Source: Andrena cerasifolii (lineage: Eukaryota > Arthropoda > Insecta > Hymenoptera > Andrenidae). From it: a stretch of DNA of 64,000 nucleotides. Both the position numbers and the translations under genes were made by a program. The notes beneath the pieces were generated by a model. The model saw nothing but the letters and a program-made list of their open reading frames with translations. It did not search any database and was not told where the DNA came from. The first letter of the stretch is position 1, and each line of letters starts with the position of its first letter. Below, in pieces: positions 1 to 12,275 of this stretch. The stretch lies in NCBI RefSeq assembly GCF_050908995.1, contig NC_135120.1:17559433-17623432 (forward strand). Direction: 5' to 3'.

Positions 1-23
1 GGAAAATTTTTTTTTTTTTTTTA

Positions 24-252
24 AATTAAAACCGACTTTAAACAAATAAAAACGCGCTAAAAAGTAAAAAATAATTTTGTTCCTTATTTCATCTACGACT
101 CTCAATATTTTTACGTCGGCGCCTCATCATTTGCACTGTGTAAATATAGCGCCGACTTAAAAACAATTGAGAGTCGTAGATTAAATAAGAAATAAAATTG
201 TTTTTTACTTTTTAACGCTTTTTTATTTTTTTGAAGTCGGTTTTATTTTTTT
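24..252. mobile_element. Foldback element copy 1 (AAAACCGACTT ends)
   Basis: Left arm runs from ATTAAAACCGACTT through TTTTGTTCCTTATTT and CTACGACTCTCAAT; the right arm repeats this inverted (ATTGAGAGTCGTAGATTAAA to GAAGTCGGTTTTA). The loop holds TTTGCACTGTGTAAATATAG. Arms are about 85 bp. The trailing TATTTTGTACTTTTTAGTTA also follows copy 2. Confidence 0.75.
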
Positions 253-320
253 TAAATTTTTTTATTTTGTACTTTTTAGTTATTTAAGTTATATAACTAC
301 ATTTGTTTAAATAATATATA

Positions 321-514
321 TTAAAACCGAATCCAAAAAAATAAAAAAAGCGTTAAAAAGTACAAAATAATTTTGTTCCTTATTTAATCTACGACTCATT
401 TGCATTGTGTAAATATGGCGCCGACTTAAAAAAATTGAGAGTCGTAGATTAAATAAGGAACAAAATTATTTTTTCCTTTATAGCGCAATTTTATTTTTTT
501 GAAGTCGGTTTTAA
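321..514. mobile_element. Foldback element copy 2, tandem with copy 1
   Basis: Same arms as 24-252 in the same order, with a similar loop (TTTGCATTGTGTAAATATGG) but a slightly shorter central part. Both copies are followed by TATTTTGTACTTTTTAGTTA, so the pair looks like a tandem duplication of the whole unit. The terminal GAAGTCGGTT motif recurs at 1678-1687. Confidence 0.75.
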
Positions 515-692
515 TTTTTTTTTAATTTTTTATTTTGTACTTTTTAGTTATTTCAAAGAAATATACGTCGCCTGATACTCCGTCCTTTGCCTGTCCCGCG
601 CATACAATGTATAATAATGAAACAGATTTCTTATTTTTTGGTGTAACTTCAAAACTACTTGACCGATTTTGGTAATTCTTTTTCCATGACTA

Positions 693-1560
693 AGGTGAAT
701 GCCCCAATTTCTGCTCATGTCGTCATTTCTACTAATTTTGTATTTTTCTTATTATTATAAGCGTCACGTTTATACTATAGTTGCAACAAAATAATTCTAA
801 ATTATTTGAACATTTACGCGAGTGTTGCACGAGCTTGGGGCTAATCAAAGTGCAGCATAAGCAACGAAAAACTTTTAAAATGAGAGACTCATGATTTTTC
901 GACCGTGTTTTAGCTGGTTGTGGTAGGAACAGGGTCACTATTGGTATTCGATAATTGGACAGAAAATAGTGTTTGCAGTAAAAGATAACAAAAGAATAAC
1001 AAAAACAAATACCGTATTGTGCTCTGGATGTAGATTTTTTACTATTCTTGATTATTTTAAGTAGAAAACAAGTGATTAGGTTTAGGGTCAAGTAAATCAC
1101 CGTCGTGTCCGCATTTCTACTCACCAAAATTTTAGCAACATAACCTGACAATTCAATATATGCTGTAACCTCTATTTCTATTCGAAGGCATTTTATTTTT
1201 TGTTTATCATTATCTTATGCTTTACTGCTGTGTTATAAAACATCTCCAATAAAGATGTAACTGATTTTAACCTGAAAAGGCAACATATTATGTGACCAGA
1301 AATTGGTACAAATGGTGAGTAGAAATACGTACATCGCTATTTTTCGTGAGCAGAAATACGGACATTTAAAGCATTATATTTAATTACAAATTACTAGTAG
1401 TTAAACACCTTGAAACATCTTTCTTAAATACTTTTCCACTGGTTGATTTATTATTAAAGAATTAATCAATTGCTCTGCAAATTTTGATGACAAACAAATT
1501 TTTTACACCTTCTTTCTGACGAGTAACCTCTTAAATGAGCAGAAATTGGGACATTCACCT
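693..1560. mobile_element. TA-flanked MITE-like element, long form
   Basis: Ends are AGGTGAATGCCCCAATTTCT (693) and AGAAATTGGGACATTCACCT (to 1560), flanked by TA on both sides (691-692, 1561-1562), as for Tc1/mariner-type insertions. Compared with the inverted copy at 5922-6293 it carries about 480 extra bp in the middle (about 843-1330). The extra part itself contains ATTTCTACTCACCA and its inverse TGGTGAGTAGAAAT. A 139-codon minus-strand frame inside has no recognisable domain. Confidence 0.7.
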
Positions 1561-1567
1561 TAAGCTG

Positions 1568-1690
1568 ATTGAAGCCCAACCAAATGCAATAAGTTTCGCC
1601 AAAATCGGTTCAGTAGTTACGGAGAAATTCGCGGACAAACATAATACGTGTAACATACATACAACCCCTTTCTTTTTGAAGTCGGTTAAA
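1568..1690 (+). repeat. Repeat fragment ending GAAGTCGGTT
   Basis: The text AAAATCGGTTCAGTAGTTAC followed by GGACAAACATA and TTTTTGAAGTCGGTTAAAA looks like the end of a dispersed insect repeat, and its last part matches the termini of the foldbacks at 24-514. Part of the same repeat (GACCGATTTTGGTAATTC) lies at 661-678, so the element at 693-1560 probably inserted into it. Confidence 0.45.
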
Positions 1691-2357
1691 AAGTCCCCTG
1701 TACGTCGCCCAACTGTCATCGCAAATCCATAATGTAAGTCTCCGAGAGAAATTCAGGATATCGAGCGTACGCAGATCCACCCAGAAACTCTTTCCCATCG
1801 CCCGGAAAACATTTCCGTTAATTTAATCCCCAGCTATAGTACTCGCGCGTTTCGCATCGATCGACTTGCAATCGTACATGTTTACAGCCCTCCGTATTTT
1901 TCCCCGTTCCACGCAAATCCACCGAACCAGTCACAGTTTACCCCAGTTACTCCCCCATTCTCCTCCCCTTACATAACAATTATCTAACCCGCTGCTACAT
2001 CCCCGTGCGTCCACTCTCGCGGAACGAACGGAACCGTTTCTTCTCCTAAACTTACCCCTCTCGTGTCCGATAATGTTAGCGAATAGTAGCAATAGAAAAA
2101 TACTATTTTTCGTTTTTCCGAAAGCGAAGTGGATATTAAGAGCTTGGTGCTCAGACCTCAGGACATTAAACTAATAAACAGGAAGCAGAATGTGTCTCAG
2201 CTTGTAAATATAACGACCCAATATTTATAAAATAATTAAAATTATTAGTTACTACCCCAGTTTTTATAAGCGTTCGGTGTTTACACTTTCGCTCGTCACT
2301 GTACATACGTACGACAATTAAGGCTCGAGGTGCACATGGTCAGGGTGTGCGACTTAC

Positions 2358-2546
2358 CTCGAATGCAGGGCGCAACCACGCTGCACTGTGGGGTAACTCG
2401 AGGACGCCGGCGGAGGTGGTGGTGTGCAGTAGGCTGGTGGTAGCGGTGGATCATGTCTGTGGAGGTGGTTATGCCGATGGCTGTGGGAATAGCTCAGGGA
2501 AGCTCGTAGACTCCCCGGTAACTGGCGACGCGGCGTTGACTGATCG
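2358..2546 (-). CDS. Internal coding exon, His- and Pro-rich segment
   Basis: On the minus strand a pyrimidine-rich acceptor (TTCTGTGTTTCAG at 2547-2559) and a perfect donor (GAG|GTAAGT, donor bases 2352-2357) bracket 189 nt that stay open in one frame. The exon is symmetric (phase 2 at both ends), so it could be skipped without breaking the frame. It encodes a disordered-looking segment: basic start (STPRRQLPGSLRASL), a His cluster (SHSHRHNHLHRH), then Pro-rich stretches (PPLPP, PPPPP) and a Ser/Tyr/Pro run. Such composition is typical of unstructured cytoplasmic tails and N-terminal regions of large neuronal or signalling proteins. That is composition only; I cannot name the gene. The next exons would lie below position 1, and the preceding one may be 14374-14429. 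Confidence 0.68.
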
Positions 2547-2789
2547 CTGAAACACAGAAACGAGAACGCTTTCAATATCTTCTGCTTCTTACTTCCTAGG
2601 TGGTCGTCGACCAACTGGATCCTTGGGATGAGTATAGATTTTCTTCTCTCGAAACACTGCATCGACTCGCCTTTACTATATTTCTGAGAGTATGAATGCA
2701 GAATTGAGATTATGAAGCTTAATTAAGATTGATGCGGCAAGTGGGACTTTGATTATTTAGATTGACACCATATCCCTCGGATGAATTTA

Positions 2790-3455
2790 GGCTATACTTC
2801 CGAAAACCGGTCAAACCCGATTGGGCTGAAATTTTGCAAATAGCTTCATTTTGCATAAAAATAACGTTTGCGAGAAGGATTTTTGGCGACTCGAAAATTT
2901 TTTTTTTACCATTTCAATGTCATTCTCTATCTTACCGACAGAGCGGAGAATCGGATTCAACAGTTATTCAGTGCATTCTCCTTATTAATCTCCTAAAATC
3001 TATAAAACAGAGATCAACTTAGAAAGAGATATCAGCTTGATACTGGGTATTAGTATTGGTTTTGGGTTAGTTTGGGGCGGGGGGCGCGCGCCCGCTCGCG
3101 GGCGCGTAAAGCATGGTAGCGAACCGATGTGAGTTTACACGGGGCCAAGCTTCAATGCATTCTTTAATCTCCTAAAATCTATAAAACAGAGATCAACTTA
3201 GAAAGAGATATCAGCTTGATACTGATCGGTCGTTCAGGGGGATGTTTTATTATTGTTGGCTTCGCTCCGTGCGTAAGGCGTCTATCTACAAGAGAGATCA
3301 GTCGCGGTCGGTAAGGTAGGGAACGACATTGAAATGGTAAAAAAAAAATTTCGAGTCGCCAAAAATCCCTCTCGCAAACGTTATTTTTATGCAAAATGAA
3401 GGTATTTTCAAAATTTCAGCCCAATCGGGTTTGACCGGTTTTCGGAAGTATCGCC
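2790..3455. mobile_element. Foldback element with internal direct repeats
   Basis: Left arm from GGCTATACTTCCGAAAACCG (2790) to about 2945; right arm, inverted, 3300-3455. Arms of about 155 bp share CCCGATTGGGCTGAAATTTT and ATAACGTTTGCGAGA. Between them a 75-bp block is present twice in direct orientation (about 2971-3045 and 3154-3224), with a GC-rich hairpin (3087-3106) in between. Confidence 0.7.
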
Positions 3456-5921
3456 ATTATCCGTCTGCATGAATAATAAGTATCTATTTCTTTATCCAGA
3501 TTCTTCAACTATCTAATTTATCCGAATGTTTCAAAGACCGGCTACTGGTAAACGAGTCGATCTGCTTTATTCGTCGTGGATATAATCGAGCTCTTAGAAT
3601 TTAAGAGTTGTCGACAATCGTACACGTAACTTGCTGCTCACACCGGCAGAGTTTATCGCTGGAAGGTAAGGAAGAAACCTATGGTAAAAGGCTGTGAAAA
3701 TGCAAGCCGCGCATTATCCCTGCAAGGTAAGAAAAGGAGACGGCTTCATGGATAAAACGAATGTCAAAATGTACTTGCACTGCATGAAAATCAGCAAAAG
3801 AATTTCAAGAGAGTATAGAGTAAAGTATGTTCTCCAACATATTTTTAATCAGAAATATCAGTATCCCCGGGGCTTCGGCTACGAGTCTTATCAGAGATAA
3901 CAGGTTCGGGCTTCGATTGGGTTGTCCAGAGAACTGATAACGATTCATTGGAATTGAACTAAATTTAAAATTTATTATCAACGACGTCAAGCACGGTTTC
4001 CCAATATCAGAGAATAATCGATCACCGTCGGTTCTTTTAACGCAACCCATCCATTTGCATTTATTGTTCACTAAAAATGCCAACTGAGCGCGCTCTACGT
4101 ACGAAGTGCTTCTTTCGAAACAAGTAGCTGTCGTTCCACTGGTACAGGAAATAATCAAGGTGATCGAGCTAATATAAAACGCAATTAAGCTTTTCCGCTA
4201 CCGTTATCGATTTATTTTCCAGCTCGCAACAAATCTATCGGACTTCACACCTGCTAAATAATTACGCACAAAAGAACTAACTCTCGTTACATCCGGTGAC
4301 GGCATCGCAACCCACCTGGAGTCCACCCGACGCACGAATTCCCACGGAACACGAAACACGAAACACTGTGCCGCGGATAACGAGCGAACACCCGAATGGA
4401 ATTTTAAATCCTGTACCGTTGCATTTTTTACGGTGGCCATCTTCTACATGCGCGACGCTCGATACTGTAAAACGACGTTAAGAAAAATAAAGGAAAAACA
4501 ATATTTTTCTTTTCTAAATATACCACGACAGTGGGTGCATTTTTAATCTAATTTAGTATATGTTTGGGTAAGTCTATGGAATTAAGATCCTTTTATGTCC
4601 GTTTTCTTTCAGACTGAAAAATCATTTCCCTGTGTGACAAACTTGGAAATAAGACTTTTTGTATGAAACATGTATTTTCACTTCAATTTTTCAAAAAGGA
4701 ATTAAACCTATTTTGTAGTGTTTTGTGACACTGGGGGGTGTAATTTAACATTATTAAGGCGATGCCATCAAAATTTTCTTCAACGTCAAAAATGGAAATA
4801 TGTCCTTTTAACATGTTATGTGTAAATACAGAATGGCACCTACTTCACAGAAATTTTGCCGCTTTTTAGCGATTTGGAACCACTGTGGGGCGCCACGTAG
4901 CTTCCTCAACTTTTGATTTCCACATACTATCGTTTCGTCTTCTAATATTCCACGGTGCCCCGTTCCCAGCACGTTCGGCGCGGCGTAAAAGGCCAATTTC
5001 GAGGACGTAGTTGCGCGTTATCTGGATCTCGATTTCGCGACTATTGTTGCGCCAGCAATTAAAGCTCCGCCGACACGAGCACCCCGGGCTACGTTCTAGC
5101 AGAATTATGAAAAATCACGCTGCTCTCGCATCGAGCCCGAGACTCGGCGTATCACTTTTACTCGCGCCGTTAAACGTCACTAATATTATACAATTAACGG
5201 CCAGCACGATCCAGCGTCCATCCAGAGGAAAAAGAAGCGTATTAAACTGCGCGCGTGTACTCTGTGCCGGCGTAGCGGTTTAATTCCAGCGAGCAAACGA
5301 TTTTATCTACCCGCCTGTAGTGAAAACCAGTGTGAGACCGGAAGTGTCGAAAGGGCTGACTAAAGCCTCCTTCGCAACGGTTGCATTCTTATCTAATAAC
5401 CAAACACTTTAAACGGCGCGGTATCTTGTCGGCGACAGATAAAAGGGGGGAAGGTACGCGAAGAGGGCCACTATGAAAGGGCCTTCCAAATGGAGTTGTT
5501 GCATCTGCTCGGGACATCGAGACACGGGCAGCCGACTGTGTACACGCCTTGGGTTACGTTACTCCGGGAATATTCCCAATATTCTTGCTAAGAAGAATAT
5601 GACTCGAAGGGCCGAGCATCATAATGGTGTAAGTCCTGATTTTTATAATTTCAGACAATAACAGCTTTTAAGTCTTAAACGCTCCATCTGTTTACATTCA
5701 CAGCGAATTAAATTATAACTCCATTCTTGACTGAGAAATAAGAACATTATTTCTCTTCAGCACTTAACTGGCAACAGCATTTCGAAAGATACTGGTGCAA
5801 GTTCGACTAATAATAAGCGTCGTCGCTCTTATCAGCACAACGCACGAACATTGTAATGTATTATCAATTAATATATAAAATAAAAAAAATTGAAGTATTT
5901 TAAAACTTTCAAGTAGGTACA
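3456..5921. other. Unique non-coding stretch
   Basis: No supported gene. A weak 14-bp inverted pair (CCCTGTGTGACAAA at 4628 and TTTTGTGACACTGGGG at about 4719) could bound a 110-bp relic. The GC-rich stretch 4950-5460 gives only chance frames. Confidence 0.5.
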
Positions 5922-6293
5922 AGGTGAACGTCCCAATTTCTGCTGATTTAAGAGGTAACTCGTCATAAAGAAGGTGTAAAAAAATTGTTTGTGATGAAAA
6001 TTTGCAGAGTAATTGATTAATTCTTTAATAATAAATCAACCAATTGAAAAACTATTTAAGAAAGATATTTCAAGATGTTTAACTATTAGTAATTTGTAAT
6101 TAACTATATAATGCTCCTAAATGTCCGTATTTCTGCTCATGAAAAATAGCGATGTATTTATTGCCCCAAGCTCGTGCAACACTCGCGTAAATGTTTAAAT
6201 AATTTAGAATTACTTTGTTGCGACTATAGTACAAACGTAACGCATATAATAATAAGAAAAGTACGAAATGAGCAGAAATGGGGACATTCACCT
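5922..6293. mobile_element. MITE-like element, short form, inverted copy of 693-1560
   Basis: It starts AGGTGAACGTCCCAATTTCT and ends AGAAATGGGGACATTCACCT. It is the reverse complement of the 693-1560 element over both outer parts and lacks about 480 bp of the centre. The right flank is TA and the left is CA (one change from TA). Confidence 0.7.
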
Positions 6294-7251
6294 TATATGC
6301 ACATATTTATTATGGTAGTATTTTAAGCCTTTAGCTGTGATCCCACAACTGCAATGCATATGTAGAGTTTTTTTATAACAGTAAACGCAAAACATTATTT
6401 TACGAGAAACACCATGCAAGTGACTTACACCACTGTGAGTCTCGACCCTCCAATTGTTGCAAAAGTTACTTTAGAATTTAGATATTCTCTAACAGCGTGT
6501 ATGTTATGTTTAGACATTTCCTTCGGTGACTATTTCAGTGGCAAGGCTCTTTCGATAGAATAAAAAAAATATATGATTCCGGGAAAGTAACTCGGGGAAG
6601 CATAAGATTAAAGTATTTAAAGTTGCCTGTATTTTCGGTCGCCCCCGGCAAAAGAGCGCCAAATGGTTCTACCGAGAACGACGTAATTACTGAAGCCGAC
6701 CCTGAATGCGCGTGCACCTATGTCGGGTGCAACGTAGTAGAAACTAGATCCCTGGTAAATAAATTACGCGAACTTAACTCGCGAATCCTCCAAGGAGAGG
6801 ATCAAAGGGCCTGCGTTTCAATTACGAGGAAAATATGTGGCAGCCTGAATTATCGCCGTGCAATATCGGATTTTTGCAATGATACGCTGGAAATTACACG
6901 CAAATAATCGCCGGGGGTCCGCGTAATTTACAGGGAAAGGCTTGCCTCCTAACGCGAGATTTAAACTTTAGAACGAAATGCGTGCACAGGTCACGTCCCA
7001 AGCCTCCTCGGTGCTCCAAACTAATTATCGATTAATTCGTATCGCCGGAAGATATTCTTCGTTATCTATCACTCCCGATAAACCTATTTGTCCACCGTAT
7101 CTCCGTGCACAATTCAATAAAGAAAAGCCGGTTTTATTTTAACCGCGATTGCTTCTTGATCAGAAGTACATAATACCTTGTACAAACATTCTCCATATCC
7201 CTCTAAACAAGCAGCAACGAGGGCACAGATTAGCGCTCCATTGCGACGAAC
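6294..7251. other. Unique non-coding stretch
   Basis: No splice-flanked exon seen. An open frame of 94 codons at 6623-6907 has fairly natural codon use but no acceptor, donor or recognisable motif, so it is not called. Confidence 0.5.
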
Positions 7252-7638
7252 AATTGAAGAGTCCTTGCAGAAAACACTGTGAGTACCAAATTTAAAAAAA
7301 AATATTTTTATTGGAAAATATTCTACGTGCCAATGGTAATAATATAGTATAGAATTTTAAGGCAATTTCCCTTTGCGAATAAGTCGCCAATAATACTAAA
7401 AGATACACATACAGGGTTTTCTACAAATACAATTCTTTTTTCCATGAATTTCAACTATATTATTAGGAAAACGAGAACATTTTGTAATGTATTTGGGTTA
7501 TTGTATACTTAAGTAATTTAAGCATATTTAGCAACCAAAACAAATGAGATTTCGTAAATAATTTAAATTCAGGGAAGTTTTTTCTCTTTCCTGAAAAATT
7601 CGAGGACTTACAGTGTTTTCTACAAGTCCTCTTCAATT
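7252..7638. mobile_element. Short TIR element (AATTGAAGAG ends)
   Basis: About 30-bp imperfect inverted ends: AATTGAAGAGTCCTTGCAGA at 7252 and its inverse at the right, both followed inward by AAAACACTGT. The AT-rich interior has no reading frame of note. Confidence 0.5.
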
Positions 7639-8468
7639 ATGTACAATGTGTTACAAAGATGTGATTCTCCCGAACTTATTGCTTGCACGGAACCTGCACA
7701 TTATCGGTTAGAGATTTAAGGACCCCGGGACATAGACGGAGAAGAAGTACGGGCTTCCAGGCCCGAAACTGTTCATTTTGGGGCGGGGCGTGGGTTCAAT
7801 TAAATCCCCCAGCTTTTATCGATAACCAAGCGGGCCGCGTAACGAGCAGAGCAACGTTAATTACGCAAACGAGGGTAAAGTTTCGCGATGTCACTGTACG
7901 CGCTGGATATCCTCTGAAAGCCAAGCTTCCGGTCGCGAGATCCCGCTTAACGAGGAAAGACGAAGACGCCGGGGCGAGAGGAAAAAAAAATGAAACTTGG
8001 TAACGCGACTTCGTCCGAGGAAAATATCATTAGGGTGTCGTCGCGTCGTGATGGACTCGCTACAGGTGCCATTAAGAAGGTAAATTCGAGTCCCGGGCGC
8101 AACGAGGACTTTCGCGTGCCCCGTATAATTCTAAACTGTCTGCAGAGACCCGGAAAACTGCCGTCGTGAAATTCCGAAAAACCGGGACAACGAAGTTCGC
8201 TGGCTCGAAACGATTATGCAACTTTGATGGCCGCTGGGCGACGATCAACCCACCTACACCGGTGAGCGGGAATTATTCTCATTTTTCAACCAGCCTGGGT
8301 TCTACACATGCGCTCCTATCAAAAATATACGAAGCCGCAGAAAATTGCGTCGGAAGTATATCGAGTTGTAACGCCTTCAAAATGGCACCTCGATGTTTGC
8401 AACCTGAATAGGTACTCTTTGTCCTCGGTGCAAACACGGATAGAAACCTTGGGGGTTATTTGTATTAA
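7639..8468. other. Unique non-coding stretch
   Basis: GC-rich in the middle, with overlapping short frames on the plus strand. No splice signals, promoter or repeat structure could be supported. Confidence 0.5.
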
Positions 8469-9189
8469 GGGGTCATGCTCAGTCTGGAGGCCGAAAAAAG
8501 GGAGGTCTTTGGAAATTTTTTACTCAAAAGCTATAACACATTTCTCAAAAAATCTTTTTTCCTTTTAAGGATTGCATCTAGTACCGTGCATCGTAATTTT
8601 TTTATTTAAAAATATTTATCAATAACTAAGTTATTGTCCATCACTCGAAGGCTCTCTAAATAACAAGGCTTCTGCGGTGACCACTGCTGCTCGAAAGTCG
8701 ATCATCTAAAATAAAAAATTCAAAAGAATTCACTTATTATATTATATTATCTAGTATTTGAACGAAGGATTTTTCGAAATAGTGATTTGGGAAAAAATGG
8801 CTGATGTTTAAAGTAAAAGTTTCAATTTTTGTCATAAATCATGCCTGATTTTCGTCAATTAAAAGAAAACTAAGCATCGGGTAAAAAAATCCTTCGTTCA
8901 AATACTAGATAATATAATATAATAAGTAAATTCTTTTGAATTTTTTATTTTAGACGATCGACTTTCGAGCAGCAGTGGTCACCGCAGAAGCCCCTTTTTT
9001 AAAGAACCTTCGAGTGATGGACAATAACTTAGTTATTGATAAATATTTTTAAATAAAAAAATTACGATGCACAGTACTAGATGCAATCCTTAAAAGGAAA
9101 AAAGATTTTTTGAGAAATGTGTCATAGCTTTTGAGTAAAAAATTTCCAAAGTCCGCCCTTTTTTCGGCCTCCCGACTGAGCATGACCCC
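8469..9189. mobile_element. TTAA-flanked foldback element (GGGGTCATGCTCAGT ends)
   Basis: TTAA at 8465-8468 and 9190-9193 flank two arms of about 305 bp that are almost exact inverses: GGGGTCATGCTCAGTCTGGA on the left, and the same read backwards at the right. The unpaired centre is about 105 bp (8777-8880). TTAA flanks suggest piggyBac-type mobilisation. Frames inside are arm artefacts. Confidence 0.82.
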
Positions 9190-11025
9190 TTAAATTGTAA
9201 GATGTATAACAGAGTTGTTTTTACTAGTAATATTTAGGTTTAGGACTAGATTGAAATTGGCAACATTGCCAAATAATATAGGGAGAAAAGCGAGACGGAA
9301 AAGTGGGGGAGTAATTTCGCTCCCTCACTCGAGCCTCGACGAGAGAAAGAGAGAGAAAGAGAAACTGTGAGAAGCTGCGAGAGTTAAACATTTAATTAGC
9401 AATTAATATATAAACATATATGTGTTTTATAATAAAGTGCGTCACTTCATTAATATCCCAACCAATGTTTCCAACAACGAATCCTCTGAGAGAAAAATTC
9501 GCAAGTTTTTTATTATTTAATGCGCACGAGTGTCTTTCCACGCACTTGTTGAAGTTCCTGCCGTACATTCGAGCCGATGCCACCTTTCAACGAGCACAGC
9601 CCAGTTTCGCCGGGGAAAAAGTGAAAAGCCCTTTCTTGCGCTCGGCGTTCCTGTGTAAACGCGAAATCCGTTTGAATATCCTACGTATCGCGCATTCATT
9701 AACGGAGCCCTTATGCCAGTTTCCCGAGAAAAACGGCTTTCCTCAATGCACCACTAAATACCTAATTAGTTCCGAATCGATCGTCTGTCTGTAATTCCTA
9801 TCGACCTCCGCGAGTCTACGCGAATTACATAGAATTTCTTTTATAAAACTCCTTGTGGGCTCTCCGCGGGGAAGAAATTTCCTCCCCCTCTACATTTATT
9901 GGCGTTTACTTCGGACCAATCAGCGCACCTGTTCGCAAGTTTTCATAAAGGCGCGAGATTTATCAAAGACCCGCGAGGTCCTCAAGAGTTTAATATTCCA
10001 GCGGATAGGAAGCGGGCGAATTAATTTCTCGCGTGGCTTTTTATTTAGACCCCTTGTAAAATTGCCCGTGACACAGGCGCGAAGGGGAGGGAAGAGAGTG
10101 GAACGGCGAGGATTCATCGACTTCCGGCGATCAGCGTGCAAGCTTGTCGGATTAAAAATCACAATGGCCCCTTTGGGAATCATTTGCCACGCTTCTTCCG
10201 CGTTTATCATTTATACGCACGAAATCACGATCCGTCATTGGTCGAGAGAAGCTCGGGGAAAGGCGGGCGCAAAACGTTTAATTGATGATGCCACAATTCC
10301 ACCGTTTCGCTTCTTCCTCTTCCTTTCTCCCTCGTTACACTTTTTTCTCTCTATTTGCCCTTCGAATAAAATTTCCCTTAATTGGAAACTGGGGCATTCA
10401 GCGACAGCTATAATTGAGAATATAGGCGCAATTTGCACTGACGCAAAGTCGTTGCAAGTTCTTTCATTCCGCCCTGGAAAGGGACCCCGTTGAATGCAGC
10501 ATAAAAGGAAGTTGCTACAGTTAGTTCGACGATTGTAGTTTCCTTGGCTCGCCTTAAGCGGGCTTGGTATATTTTATGCACGCAGAATAATCTGTGGAAA
10601 CGGCGATAACCGTGATAATCGGTACTGGTTCTGTCTCGCGGACGCTATTTTCGCGTGACTGTCTCAAGGTCTCGCGGTTAACAAGAAATGGGCACGTTTT
10701 ATTGGACGTCTCCCGTGAAGGGAGCACGCGACAGTCGCCGAAAATTCGTCGAACCCGCATCCAAGTTTAGACAACGGACGTTCTATACTTGACCTTAATG
10801 GCGGTCGTCCAATGCCACGAACTTTGCGGTGGTCCCGGGATTTCTCCTTTCATCCCTTCTAACCCGTACCCGGCGACCCCGCGAGGGGCAGTTTCAACGA
10901 TAAATCGAACGCGATCTTCGGAAACTAAATGCTCCAAGAATAGGTATGGGCTAGGTCCTGTAGAGACTAACGGCGACATTTCGCAGCGTAACGCGAATCA
11001 GCGCACAAAGGGGTAAATGAATTAA
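9190..11025. other. Unique stretch, GA-rich tract, possible promoter-like motif
   Basis: A purine tract (GAGAGAAAGAGAGAGAAAGA) lies near 9342-9362. CATAAAAGG followed about 20 bp later by ACAGTTAGT near 10500-10530 resembles a TATA/initiator pair, but only a 4-codon frame follows. The 212-codon frame at 9855-10493 has no exon signals. Confidence 0.4.
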
Positions 11026-11515
11026 GGGCTCGCATACACCTCCAATGGATGAAAAAATCGATTTTTCCAATAAAGAATTCGCAGAAGCTACAGCGTCAAA
11101 GGAAGGTCAATTCTGTAGCCCCGGAACCGACGATTTTCTGTAAGTTCAAAAAAAACAAATCGCACTTTGACCTGTACCTTGAACTTTAAACGCTGTCTTC
11201 TCGAAACTATGCTTTTCAAATCGGTGCCAATGCTATTTCAAAAACTCCTGAACCGATTTGAATGAAACTTGGCAGGATTAGGCCTCGCATCGATATCTAG
11301 TCTTTGTCATAGCGATATTTTTTTAGGAGCCTCAGTTTGTTTTTCAGCGTTAAAAAACTGATGAAATTTCTCTCAGAAGAACAGAAGGGAACATTTCAGC
11401 AGAACAATTTTTTTTTAACGTACAGAAAATCGTCGATTCTTTTGAGTTTGTAGCTTCTATGAATTCTTTATTGGAAAAATCGATTTTTTCTACTATTCTA
11501 GGTGTATGTAACTCC
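11026..11515. mobile_element. TTAA-type element (CATACACCT ends)
   Basis: Left flank TTAA (11022-11025), right flank TTGA (11516-11519, one change). Ends GGGCTCGCATACACCT and AGGTGTATGTAACTCC are inverted, and further inside are inverted blocks GAAAAAATCGATTTTTCCAA and AAAATCGTCGATT / GACGATTTTC. Confidence 0.6.
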
Positions 11516-11584
11516 TTGATCAATTAAATGAATTGAATGTGCAAGGGATTAAAGGAGTAGCAACTCGAACTCTGAGAACCTTAA

Positions 11585-12275
11585 AGGGTAATGACAAAGC
11601 GAGTATAGCGAATACAATACAAAATCTGTTTGAAGGCCTTTATTGTAAATACCTTCAACTATGATCCTAATTTTTTGTTTAATTTTTTTAATACAAAATG
11701 GCGGCGCCACAGCTCAACAAACGAAGCTTCTTCTGAAAAACAGTGTTCCGCGGCCGGAAAGATTTCTCCTTCAATTTTTGACTTAGAACAAAAAATAAAA
11801 AATTGTTGAGTTCTATATAAGATTATCTTGGAAGGTACACGAGGAAATTAAAAATACTGTTTTTTGCAAGAATGGTACGCGGTTGAACAAAACGTCTCAA
11901 CAATTTCGAGGTTGTAGCAGTTCCGTGTTTTGTTCAATCACGTATTCTTACAAAAATCAATATTTTTTAATTTCTTCGCGTACTTCCCGAGATGATCTTA
12001 TATAGGACTAAAAAATTTTCGTTTTTTTCTTCTAGCTCAAAAATTGCAGGAGAAATCTTTCCAGCCGCGGAACACTGTCTTTTCAGAAAAAGCTTCTTTT
12101 GCTGAGCTGTGGCGTCGTCATTTTGCATTAAAAAAATTTAAAAAAAATTGTGATCATACTTCAAGGTATGTAGAATAAAGGCCTTCAAACAAATTTTGTA
12201 TTCCATTCACTATACTCGCCTAAAAAAAAAATTCAAATCAGGCTGCTCTTCCGGGCTCTACAGTGGCGTTACCCC
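11585..12275. mobile_element. TTAA-flanked foldback element, 691 bp
   Basis: TTAA at 11581-11584 and 12276-12279. Arms of roughly 300 bp share GCGAGTATAG, TTTGAAGGCCTTTATT, CCACAGCTCA, TGTTCCGCGGC and ATAAGATTATCT / AGATGATCTTAT in inverted order. The right end has about 40 bp with no partner on the left. Right end read inward: GGGGTAACGCCACTGTAGAG. Confidence 0.75.

Noticed and set aside
9855..10493. 212-codon plus-strand open frame
   Set aside because: No recognisable family, no Kozak or splice support, and an overlapping minus-strand frame; judged chance.
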